DNA of 15,280 nucleotides, taken from the NCBI GenBank assembly GCA_943324055.2, contig CALPKD020000003.1, positions 1-15,280 of the forward strand. Reading direction: 5' to 3'. This document shows, piece after piece, positions 1-6,315 of the stretch. Each line of letters starts with the position of its first letter. Position 1 is the first letter of the stretch. The stretch comes from Chitinophaga pinensis (GTDB taxonomy: Bacteria > Bacteroidota > Bacteroidia > Chitinophagales > Chitinophagaceae). The notes beneath the pieces are model-generated. The model was not told the DNA's origin. It ran no database searches and was given only the letters and a program-made list of their open reading frames with translations. Position numbers and translations under genes: made by a program.

Positions 1-651
1 ATTATAGCAAATCAATTTTCTGCAAATATTTTATATGTTAGAAGTACTCCTTTTGAATGGATTATTGTATTTATTTGGTTGGGCACTATTTTATTGAATT
101 CTAATTTAGCAAAAAAAAGAAAAAATAATAAATTGACCGAAGAAGAATCACAACTTCGACTCCCAAAAAATAAATTCAAGGGTTCTATTCGTGCAGCAAT
201 TATAGTATTAGTTGTAGGTGCCATCATAACGCTAACAGCCGGATGGGCATTGACTATTACCGGAGAACAACTTGCAAGTAGATGGGGAATGAGTGGAATT
301 TTATTTGGTGCAACAATACTAGCACTTTGTACGGCTTTACCCGAAATATCTACAGGTATTGCATCCGCTAAAATTAGAGATTACAATATGGCGGTGAGTG
401 ACATTTTTGGTGGCAATGCCTTTTTACCTGTTTTATTTTTAATGGCTTCCTTTATAAGCGGAGAAGCCATTTTACCTGGTCTAAAACCTTCAGACATTTA
501 TTTAACTGTGCTTGGTATTATATTAACTGGCATTTATATGATTGGGATGCTGATACATTCTAATCGACAAATTTTTAGAATGGGCATTGACTCCTTAATT
601 GTAGTGATCGTTTATTTACTTGGTCTATGGGGGTTATTCATACTGAATTAA
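1..651 (+). CDS. CaCA-family cation exchanger, C-terminal half (5' partial)
   Basis: Membrane transporter of the Na+/Ca2+ exchanger (CaCA) superfamily; only the last 216 residues lie in the window. The frame is open from base 1, so the TTG at 79 is an internal Leu codon and not a start. Visible are a helix at the very start, a charged cytoplasmic loop rich in Lys/Glu (about bases 106-180), then about five hydrophobic helices. The second alpha-repeat is recognisable at about 300-420: a TALPEI core (family form T-S-L-P-E) followed by an AVSDIFGGN segment (family form AVGNxxGSN), so the acidic ion-binding Glu is kept. The first alpha-repeat must lie upstream of the window. The substrate ion cannot be read from this half; Ca2+, Na+ or K+ coupling is possible. 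It ends convergently with the AraC gene, overlapping it by 4 bases. Confidence 0.82.
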   Translation: MIANQFSANILYVRSTPFEWIIVFIWLGTILLNSNLAKKRKNNKLTEEESQLRLPKNKFKGSIRAAIIVLVVGAIITLTAGWALTITGEQLASRWGMSGILFGATILALCTALPEISTGIASAKIRDYNMAVSDIFGGNAFLPVLFLMASFISGEAILPGLKPSDIYLTVLGIILTGIYMIGMLIHSNRQIFRMGIDSLIVVIVYLLGLWGLFILN

Positions 652-1583
652 TGGATTATACAGTGCGGGTTTACAATCAATTGGTATTGCCTTGGCGTGA
701 TATCTTCCATTTTTTTAAACAAACGAATAAAATAATTAACATCGTTGAATCCGCAGTCAAATGAAACGGACTTGATTGAATTTTTCGGATCTGCTAAAAG
801 TAATTTTGCTCTTTTAATTTTTTCGGATAAAATATATTCAAGTGGACTAATACCGTATTCTCTTTTAAAGGACCTATAAAAAGTTGACTTACTCATACAA
901 GCTTTTTCGCTTAGTACTTGTAATTTAATATCTTCTGTTATATGGGATTGAATAAATCCAGTAATATACGAAAGCGGATGGCTATTAGATTGTGACTCAT
1001 CGCTATGTGCTAATGTGGCTCTATTTTGTAGCTGTACAATATTAACGATCAATTCTTGTAAAGTCAAGTCGGCTAATATATCTTTCAATGGCATGTTACT
1101 TGCACAAACCGAAATGATTTTATTTAATAGCGAAGCCACTTCTAAGCTATTTTGAAAATGATAATTATTTTTATTAAAGCTCCAATAATCGGCACCCATA
1201 CGTGGATAACGCTCATTCAAAAATCCAAGCGTGGTTTCGATTTTTTGATGATCAATTGCAAGCGCAATACATTGTGTAGGATTTTCTCTACTGGCTTCGG
1301 GAAAATCAATATTCATCGGAACACCTGCAGGCACTAACACCGTCTCGCCGGGTAAATAGTCAAATCCGGCAGCTCCATATAAGTGCATAACCTTTTTCCC
1401 TCGAAGCATACTCGTAACAACAAAATCATTAAAAGTCAATGGAACCAGTGCAGATACCTGATGCGTTTCAAATACATTTAATTCGCACTTTTCTAAAGTA
1501 TAGGCAGTCCTATTCTCCACCAAAGTCTTTAACGACTTTTCGTGAGTAAGATTCACCGGTGAAAGAGATCTAGTTTTATGCAT
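648..1583 (-). CDS. AraC-family transcriptional regulator, probable regulator of the aldehyde dehydrogenase
   Basis: A 311-residue AraC-type activator. The N-terminal half (about residues 30-190) resembles the AraC_N effector domain: a beta-rich region with LPGETVLVPAGVPM at 77-90 and a following DFPEAS segment. The C-terminal 100 residues hold two helix-turn-helix units: the first about 221-241 (LSEKACMSKSTFYRSFK), the second about 269-290, followed by the family signature GFNDVNYFIRLFKK and TPRQY. The ATG at 1583 is the first good start and leaves a 148-bp divergent gap to the aldehyde dehydrogenase gene. Regulators of this N-domain type are often found beside alcohol or aldehyde oxidation genes, so control of the dehydrogenase in response to an aldehyde, alcohol or related compound is likely by context. 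The effector is not deducible from the sequence. Confidence 0.9.
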   Translation of the reverse strand: MHKTRSLSPVNLTHEKSLKTLVENRTAYTLEKCELNVFETHQVSALVPLTFNDFVVTSMLRGKKVMHLYGAAGFDYLPGETVLVPAGVPMNIDFPEASRENPTQCIALAIDHQKIETTLGFLNERYPRMGADYWSFNKNNYHFQNSLEVASLLNKIISVCASNMPLKDILADLTLQELIVNIVQLQNRATLAHSDESQSNSHPLSYITGFIQSHITEDIKLQVLSEKACMSKSTFYRSFKREYGISPLEYILSEKIKRAKLLLADPKNSIKSVSFDCGFNDVNYFIRLFKKMEDITPRQYQLIVNPHCIIH

Positions 1584-1645
1584 AAAAGTAATCGTTGACT
1601 TTTATTGATAAGCTGACAAGGGATCTGTAATTTATGATCAGATTG

Positions 1646-1699
1646 ACAAATTTGTGCTACAACCTGAACTAAATATACTATTAAACTTGAATAATTCAA
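1646..1699. promoter_or_regulatory. Two palindromes in the divergent AraC/aldehyde dehydrogenase control region
   Basis: The 148-bp gap between the two divergent starts contains a perfect 10-bp palindrome ACAAATTTGT (1646-1655) and, 31 bp further on, TTGAA-TAA-TTCAA (1687-1699), an inverted repeat with a 3-bp spacer. The gap is AT-rich, so short palindromes can arise by chance. Placement between a regulator and its likely target makes operator or promoter function plausible. AraC proteins more often bind direct repeats, which I did not find clearly. No clean TAnnTTTG box was found for the dehydrogenase gene. Confidence 0.3.
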
Positions 1700-1731
1700 A
1701 GTAGCATTACAGTCTAAATAAACGATTAGCT

Positions 1732-3237
1732 ATGTCAACCATTGTAACCCGTCCTACTTTCAAAGCAAAGTATGACAACTTTATCGGAGGAAAATTTGTA
1801 GCGCCTATCAAAGGAGAGTACTTCGACAACGTATCCCCAATCGACGGAAAAGTTTTTACGCAAGCCGCACGTTCGTACAAGGAAGATGTCGATCTGGCTT
1901 TAGATGCAGCAGAAAAAGCATTTAAAACTTGGAGTAAAACATCCCCTACTAACAGAAGTAACCTGCTTTTGAAAATTGCACAAGTAATTGAGGACAACCT
2001 TGAATATTTGGCAACGGTTGAAACTATTGATAATGGCAAAGCCATAAGAGAAACCAGAGCAGCTGATTTGCCTTTGTGTGTGGACCATTTCAGGTACTTC
2101 GCAGGTGTAATCAGAGGCGAAGAAGGAGCCATATCAGAACATGACGAAACAACAGTAAGTATCATCCTTCATGAGCCAATTGGCGTGGTTGGACAAATCA
2201 TTCCATGGAACTTTCCATTGTTGATGGCAACCTGGAAAATAGCGCCAGCATTGGCTGCGGGCTGTACAGTGGTAGTAAAGCCTGCCGAGCAAACACCTAC
2301 TTCCATTATGTGCTTGATGGAGCTCATTGCAGACATTTTACCAGCAGGTGTTTTAAATATTGTAACAGGATTTGGAGTTGAAGCGGGAAAGCCATTGGCT
2401 TCTTCACCTCGTATTTCAAAAGTTTCGTTTACAGGAGAAACCACGACCGGTAGATTGATCATGCAATATGCTTCTGAAAACTTAATTCCCGTGACCATGG
2501 AATTGGGAGGAAAGTCGCCAAATATATTTTTTCCTTCGGTAGCAGATCATGATGATGCTTTTTTTGACAAAGCCATTGAGGGTGCTGTTATGTTTGCATT
2601 AAACCAAGGGGAGGTTTGTACTTGCCCTTCCCGTATTTTAGTACACGAAAGCATTTATGAAAAATTCATGAAACGTGTAGTAGAAAGAACAAAAGCAATT
2701 AAAGTGGGACATCCATTAGACGGAACTGTAATGATGGGGGCACAAGCTTCTAATGATCAATATGAAAAAATATTATCTTATTTAAAAATTGGTAAAGAAG
2801 AGGGCGCAGAAGTATTGTGTGGTGGAGAAGCAAATAAATTAGAAGGTGAACTAGGAACAGGGTATTATATTCAACCTACTATTTTTAAGGGGCACAATAA
2901 AATGAGAATTTTCCAAGAAGAGATTTTTGGACCAGTAGTAAGTGTTACCACATTTAAAACAACCGAAGAGGCATTGGCAATTGCAAATGACACATTGTAT
3001 GGCTTGGGTGCGGGTGTTTGGACAAGAGATGCACATGAGTTATATCAAGTGCCAAGAGCTATTCAGGCAGGTCGTGTATGGGTAAACTGCTATCATGCTT
3101 ACCCTGCGCATGCGCCATTTGGCGGATATAAAAAATCAGGCTTTGGTAGAGAGAACCATAAAATGATGTTGAGTTATTATAGACAAACAAAAAACATGTT
3201 AGTGTCTTATGACAAGAATAAATTAGGATTCTTTTAG
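1732..3237 (+). CDS. NAD-dependent aldehyde dehydrogenase, AldB/ExaC (acetaldehyde dehydrogenase II) type
   Basis: Cytoplasmic enzyme that oxidises an aldehyde to the carboxylic acid with NAD(P)+. It is 501 residues, close to E. coli AldB (about 512), and matches that subgroup along its length as I recall it (for example [11 protein letters not shown] near 118-128 and the C-terminal LVSY...LGFF). Catalytic residues are all present: Asn160 in IIPWN, Lys183 in VVVKP, Glu257 in MELGGKSPN, the nucleophile Cys296 in [11 protein letters not shown], and the EEIFGP cofactor motif at 396-401. The [19 protein letters not shown] block (452-470) is typical of the acetaldehyde/glycine-betaine-related branch. 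The ATG at 1732 aligns with the family N-terminus. The neighbours, a divergent AraC regulator and a DUF779 gene, form a recurrent association. Substrate is probably a short-chain aldehyde; this is inference. Downstream lies an intrinsic terminator only 15 bases after the stop. Confidence 0.95.
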   Translation: MSTIVTRPTFKAKYDNFIGGKFVAPIKGEYFDNVSPIDGKVFTQAARSYKEDVDLALDAAEKAFKTWSKTSPTNRSNLLLKIAQVIEDNLEYLATVETIDNGKAIRETRAADLPLCVDHFRYFAGVIRGEEGAISEHDETTVSIILHEPIGVVGQIIPWNFPLLMATWKIAPALAAGCTVVVKPAEQTPTSIMCLMELIADILPAGVLNIVTGFGVEAGKPLASSPRISKVSFTGETTTGRLIMQYASENLIPVTMELGGKSPNIFFPSVADHDDAFFDKAIEGAVMFALNQGEVCTCPSRILVHESIYEKFMKRVVERTKAIKVGHPLDGTVMMGAQASNDQYEKILSYLKIGKEEGAEVLCGGEANKLEGELGTGYYIQPTIFKGHNKMRIFQEEIFGPVVSVTTFKTTEEALAIANDTLYGLGAGVWTRDAHELYQVPRAIQAGRVWVNCYHAYPAHAPFGGYKKSGFGRENHKMMLSYYRQTKNMLVSYDKNKLGFF

Positions 3238-3251
3238 TAGTAACTAAATTT

Positions 3252-3289
3252 AAAAGAACCTTCAAGTACAATTGAGGGTTCTTTTTTTT
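3252..3289 (+). terminator. Rho-independent terminator after aldehyde dehydrogenase gene
   Basis: A stem with arms 3252-3265 and 3272-3285 (AAAAGAACCTTCAA against TTGAGGGTTCTTTT, one G-T wobble), a 6-base loop and an eight-T tract at 3282-3289. It sits directly between the dehydrogenase stop (3237) and the DUF779 start (3307), so it should end or attenuate the dehydrogenase transcript. Confidence 0.8.
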
Positions 3290-3300
3290 ACATAAATTTG
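3272..3300 (+). promoter_or_regulatory. Putative Bacteroidota-type promoter for the DUF779 gene, overlapping the terminator
   Basis: TAAATTTG at 3293-3300 is an exact match to the Bacteroidota -7 consensus TAnnTTTG. A TTG at 3272-3274 lies 18 bp upstream, within the spacing usual for the -33 element. The -33 TTG would be the first bases of the terminator's 3' arm. A start site about 5-7 bases downstream of the -7 box falls at or just before the ATG at 3307, implying a leaderless or nearly leaderless mRNA. No transcript data support this; the call rests on motif and spacing. Confidence 0.42.
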
Positions 3301-3306
3301 TGGATC

Positions 3307-3681
3307 ATGACAGAACGAGTTTTAGTAAGTCCAGCAGCAGAAAAAGTAATTGCCGAATTAAAAGCAACCCATGGCGAACTGATGTTCCACCAGAGTGGCG
3401 GTTGTTGCGATGGATCTCAGCCCATGTGTTTTGAAAAAGGAGAATTTAAGTTAGGGGGTAGTGATGTGCAAATTGGCACCATTGCAGGTTGTGATTTTTT
3501 TATGAGCAAGGACCAATTTGAATATTGGAAACACACGCAATTACTTATTGACATTACTCCAGGAAGAGGATCTAGCTTTTCTTTAGAAATTCCATTAGGC
3601 CTTCGGTTTATGGTTCATTCTCGTTTATTTACAGAATCGGAACTCGCCAACCTTACACCCACCAAAGAGTGCAGTAATTAA
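3307..3681 (+). CDS. DUF779 family protein, partner of aldehyde dehydrogenase
   Basis: A 124-residue soluble protein of the DUF779 family, whose biochemical function is not established. It is commonly encoded next to acetaldehyde-type aldehyde dehydrogenases, as here. Recognisable features are HQSGGCCDGSQPMC at 28-41 (His28, Cys33, Cys34, Asp35, Cys41), a further Cys62 in AGCDFF, Trp74, and the PGRGSSFSLE segment at 85-94 followed by GLRF (98-101). The conserved Cys/His cluster could bind a metal or react with an aldehyde or thiol; this is inference. The ATG at 3307 is preferred: the in-frame TTG at 3298 overlaps the putative -7 box and would add only three residues not matching the family start. 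No signal peptide is seen, so the product is cytoplasmic, like the dehydrogenase. Confidence 0.88.
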   Translation: MTERVLVSPAAEKVIAELKATHGELMFHQSGGCCDGSQPMCFEKGEFKLGGSDVQIGTIAGCDFFMSKDQFEYWKHTQLLIDITPGRGSSFSLEIPLGLRFMVHSRLFTESELANLTPTKECSN

Positions 3682-3763
3682 TAATAGATCGGGCACTTTT
3701 TGCTTGAGTTGAATAAGCATACTATTGGAAATTTTATTATCTTACTAATCCAATCACCACAGT

Positions 3764-5056
3764 ATGGCCAATCGCAGAAATTTTATTCAACAAGTAGGGT
3801 TAATGACCAGTGCTTTTTCGGCAACTAGTTTATTTAACCAAGTCCACGCAGCGGAATTTCAACACCTAAATACCTCTAAGCAACACTTAAGCGCAAAGGA
3901 AATAGCAAGCGACGAGGACTACTGGAGTGTTATACAACAAGGCTACACAGCGAGTCCATCCATTATTAATTTAAACAATGGCGGAGTCAGTCCAAGTCCA
4001 AGGATAGTACAAGAAGCAGTCGAACGCTATAACAAGCTGAGTAATGAAGGGCCCTCCTACTTTATGTGGCGCATATTGGATCAAGGGAGAGAACCTTTAC
4101 GTTATAAGCTTGCCGCACTAGCAGGAGCGGATCCTGAGGAAATCGCCATTAACCGTAATGCAACCGAGGCATTAAATACAGTTATTTTTGGCCTGAACCT
4201 AAAAGCTGGAGATGAGGTAATTGGAACCAAACAGGATTACCCTAATATGATGAATGCTTGGAAACAAAGAGCGCAGAGAGAAGGCATCGTATACAATCAA
4301 ATTAGCTTTCAATTTCCTATCGAAGACGATGCGACTATTGTAAGTATGTTTGAAAATGCAATTACTCCTAGAACAAAAATTATACATATTACACATGTGA
4401 TTAACTGGGTAGGACAAATTTTACCCGTTAAAAAAATATGTGCTATGGCCAAAAAACATGGGATTGAAACCATTGTAGATGGCGCGCATAGTTTTGGATT
4501 ATTAGATTTTAAAGTAAGTGAATTAGGTTGTGATTATTTTGGGACTTCCTTACACAAGTTTTTATCCGCGCCAATTGGAAGTGGTATGCTTTGGATTAAA
4601 AAAGAAAATATTGAAAAAATTTGGCCACTAGTTTGTAATGATAAACCCAATGGAACTGATATTAGAAAGTTTGAAACCCTTGGTACTAGAAGCTTTCCAA
4701 TAGAACAAGGTATTGGTGAAGCTATTAATTTTCAAACCGCTATTGGAAATAAAAGGAAAGAAGAAAGAATTCGTTATTTAAAAAACTATTGGGCTACACG
4801 CGTACTAAATATACCAAAAGTAAAAATTCATACTTCGTTGAAAGACGAATACTCTTGTGCAATAGGGGGCGTAAGTATTGACGGCATGACCCCTAGTCAA
4901 TTGGACGTTGCGTTATTTACAAACTATAAAATACACACTGTAGGTATTATTTGGGAAAACGTAAGTTGTGTTAGAGTTACACCACACGTGTATACAAGAT
5001 TACAAGACTTGGATAAATTAGTATATGCTATAGAAGCGATTGCTAAAAAAGCCTAA
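3764..5056 (+). CDS. Tat-exported class V aminotransferase-fold PLP enzyme (isopenicillin N epimerase-like)
   Basis: A 430-residue fold-type I PLP-dependent enzyme. The N-terminus carries a twin-arginine signal, NRRNFIQQ at 3-10, then a moderately hydrophobic stretch and a likely cleavage near VHA-AEF (about 28-32), so it should act in the periplasm. The mature part shows LNNGGVSPSPR (70-80), the cofactor Asp in IVDGAHS (Asp239, His242), and the Schiff-base lysine in TSLHKF (Lys265), followed by GSGMLW. Arg404 in CVRVTPH is the usual carboxylate-binding position. The family covers cysteine desulfurases, kynureninases and isopenicillin N epimerase; this one groups by motif with the epimerase-like set, whose real substrates are mostly unknown. 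No beta-lactam biosynthesis genes are nearby, so epimerisation of a penicillin is not implied. It appears monocistronic. Confidence 0.88.
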   Translation: MANRRNFIQQVGLMTSAFSATSLFNQVHAAEFQHLNTSKQHLSAKEIASDEDYWSVIQQGYTASPSIINLNNGGVSPSPRIVQEAVERYNKLSNEGPSYFMWRILDQGREPLRYKLAALAGADPEEIAINRNATEALNTVIFGLNLKAGDEVIGTKQDYPNMMNAWKQRAQREGIVYNQISFQFPIEDDATIVSMFENAITPRTKIIHITHVINWVGQILPVKKICAMAKKHGIETIVDGAHSFGLLDFKVSELGCDYFGTSLHKFLSAPIGSGMLWIKKENIEKIWPLVCNDKPNGTDIRKFETLGTRSFPIEQGIGEAINFQTAIGNKRKEERIRYLKNYWATRVLNIPKVKIHTSLKDEYSCAIGGVSIDGMTPSQLDVALFTNYKIHTVGIIWENVSCVRVTPHVYTRLQDLDKLVYAIEAIAKKA

Positions 5057-5095
5057 AAAAACATCGAGGATAATTTTAAAAATCAGCCACTTTAT

Positions 5096-5566
5096 TTATT
5101 TACGAGAAATTTTAAAAGTCTTTTGAAGTGACTTAAATGTTTTACTAACAGGATCTTCTGTTTTAGAAGTAACTATCACTTTACCTGAACAAGGAACGCC
5201 ACCTAATAAATTGTCGATCGTAAACGGATTGGTAGCAGCCGCTATGCCTGCGTTTGTTTTATTATATAGTTCTGTACCAGTTGTTTCATTATTCACTATC
5301 ACCTGAATCGTAACGCCATTCTTAGGAAAGGGAGACGTTATATTTATATTAATGGCCTGCGTAGCACCGAGCGCTGCAAAATAGGTAGTATTATCAATTA
5401 CGATCCCGGCAATTTCAATATTAAATGTAATATCTGGTTCAGCAACTGGTGGTGTAACTACTGGAGGAACTACCGGCGGAACTGGAGTAGGCGTATCGCC
5501 CCCTTTGCTACATGCTGCAGTAAAGGCTAAAACGACAATTACAAGGAATATTTTAAACTGTTTCAT
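5096..5566 (-). CDS. Small proline-rich putative lipoprotein of unknown function
   Basis: A 156-residue protein with a lipoprotein signal: short basic start, hydrophobic core, and TAAC lipobox with lipidated Cys19. After CSKGGD there is a flexible Pro/Val/Thr-rich tether (about residues 25-43, with PVPP and PPVV repeats). The remainder (about 45-156) is a beta-strand-rich domain with an NIEIAGIVIDNTTYFA segment and looks like a single Ig-like or similar beta-sandwich; I do not recognise a named family. Cys129 in VPCSGK is the only Cys in the mature domain. Probably anchored in the outer membrane, possibly facing outward. It converges on the aminotransferase gene with a 39-bp gap that holds no clear terminator hairpin. 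Confidence 0.75.
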   Translation of the reverse strand: MKQFKIFLVIVVLAFTAACSKGGDTPTPVPPVVPPVVTPPVAEPDITFNIEIAGIVIDNTTYFAALGATQAININITSPFPKNGVTIQVIVNNETTGTELYNKTNAGIAAATNPFTIDNLLGGVPCSGKVIVTSKTEDPVSKTFKSLQKTFKISRK

Positions 5567-5590
5567 ATGGCTCTTTATTTATTGTAAACA

Positions 5591-5619
5591 ATGAATAATC
5601 TATAAAATCGACTATTCAT
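5591..5619. repeat. Inverted repeat in the 5' region of the lipoprotein gene
   Basis: Perfect 7-bp arms ATGAATA (5591-5597) and TATTCAT (5613-5619) flank a 15-base loop. A smaller inverted repeat, ATTGT-AA-ACAAT (5581-5592), abuts it. Both lie within 55 bases upstream of the minus-strand start at 5566, so they could fold in the leader RNA or serve as an operator. The rest of the 216-bp gap up to 5782 is very AT-rich. It holds TATATTTA (5738-5745) ahead of the plus-strand gene, a near match to the -7 box, with no convincing -33 partner. Confidence 0.3.
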
Positions 5620-5782
5620 TACGACAGGCCTAAGATAGCAAAAAATATTTAATATATAATTTTTAGGGTATATATTATTCCGGATTAGGGGATTTTCGAT
5701 ACGTATAACCCGTCAAAAAACTCATATTGATTCGTTCTATATTTAAGCAATCCAGCTAAATAAGGCGTAATACGACACCAAT

Positions 5783-6313
5783 ATGAAAAGGGAAACAGGA
5801 AAAATTTTAAAACTGCTCATTCTGTATTGTATTTGGACAAGTCCGGTCAACAGTCAATCGATTGACCCTTTTTGTGAAAATATCGCTAGTGGGACCGCCA
5901 TTAATCAGGATTTGACTTTCGATTGGAATATAGGAGAGTCCTTATCCTTGGCAACAATGAACTTGGGTGCACGTTCTATTTATTCCTCTGGTTTTTTACA
6001 AAACAGGAACGAGGTGGAACTCACTTATAAGCAATTAGACAGTTTTAATTTAAAAATAACGATTGGTCCAAATCCTGCGACCAGCCATATTTTAATAAGT
6101 TGTAATCAAGATGGGATAATCATTCAAACGATTAAAATAATGGATGCGTTTGGAATTACAATAAAAGACATCATCGAACCAGCTGCGGGTATAAACTACA
6201 AGAAACAGATTCAATTTGCTTCACTCCCCAATGGAATATATTTAGTCCTTGTAAAATATACAATCGCTGAAAAGATGGTCGGGTTCAAACTTGTTAAAAT
6301 TATAAAAATATAA
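5783..6313 (+). CDS. Small secreted protein with T9SS type A C-terminal sorting domain
   Basis: A 176-residue exported protein. A basic N-terminus and hydrophobic stretch (about 8-20) end in a likely signal peptidase site near VNS-QS. Residues 30-73 hold a short domain with GTAINQDLTFDWNIGESLS and YSSGFLQ, a pattern seen in Bacteroidota surface proteins in which an IGE segment is followed by a GF-Q segment. The C-terminal 85 residues are a type A sorting domain: IGPNPATSHILI (94-105), the MDAFGITIKD strand (120-129), LPNGIYLVLVK (148-158) and a basic end KLVKIIKI. Such domains direct passage through the type IX system and attachment to the surface. The stop is two bases before the start of the next gene, so the two are very probably cotranscribed and may work together. 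It has almost no cargo besides the short N-domain. Confidence 0.85.
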   Translation: MKRETGKILKLLILYCIWTSPVNSQSIDPFCENIASGTAINQDLTFDWNIGESLSLATMNLGARSIYSSGFLQNRNEVELTYKQLDSFNLKITIGPNPATSHILISCNQDGIIIQTIKIMDAFGITIKDIIEPAAGINYKKQIQFASLPNGIYLVLVKYTIAEKMVGFKLVKIIKI

Positions 6314-6315
6314 AT

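Noticed and set aside
1707..2165. 152-codon open frame on the minus strand within the aldehyde dehydrogenase gene
   Set aside because: It lies antisense to a well-recognised enzyme, has no family resemblance or promoter, and is one of several shadows in this gene (another at 2169-2498).
3701..3719. Small hairpin TGCTT / AAGCA after the DUF779 gene
   Set aside because: Only 5 bp, not followed by a T-run; too weak to call a terminator.
3764..5056. Isopenicillin N epimerase as a sign of beta-lactam biosynthesis
   Set aside because: No ACV synthetase, isopenicillin N synthase or other cef genes are in the window, and the family is broad with mostly unknown substrates.
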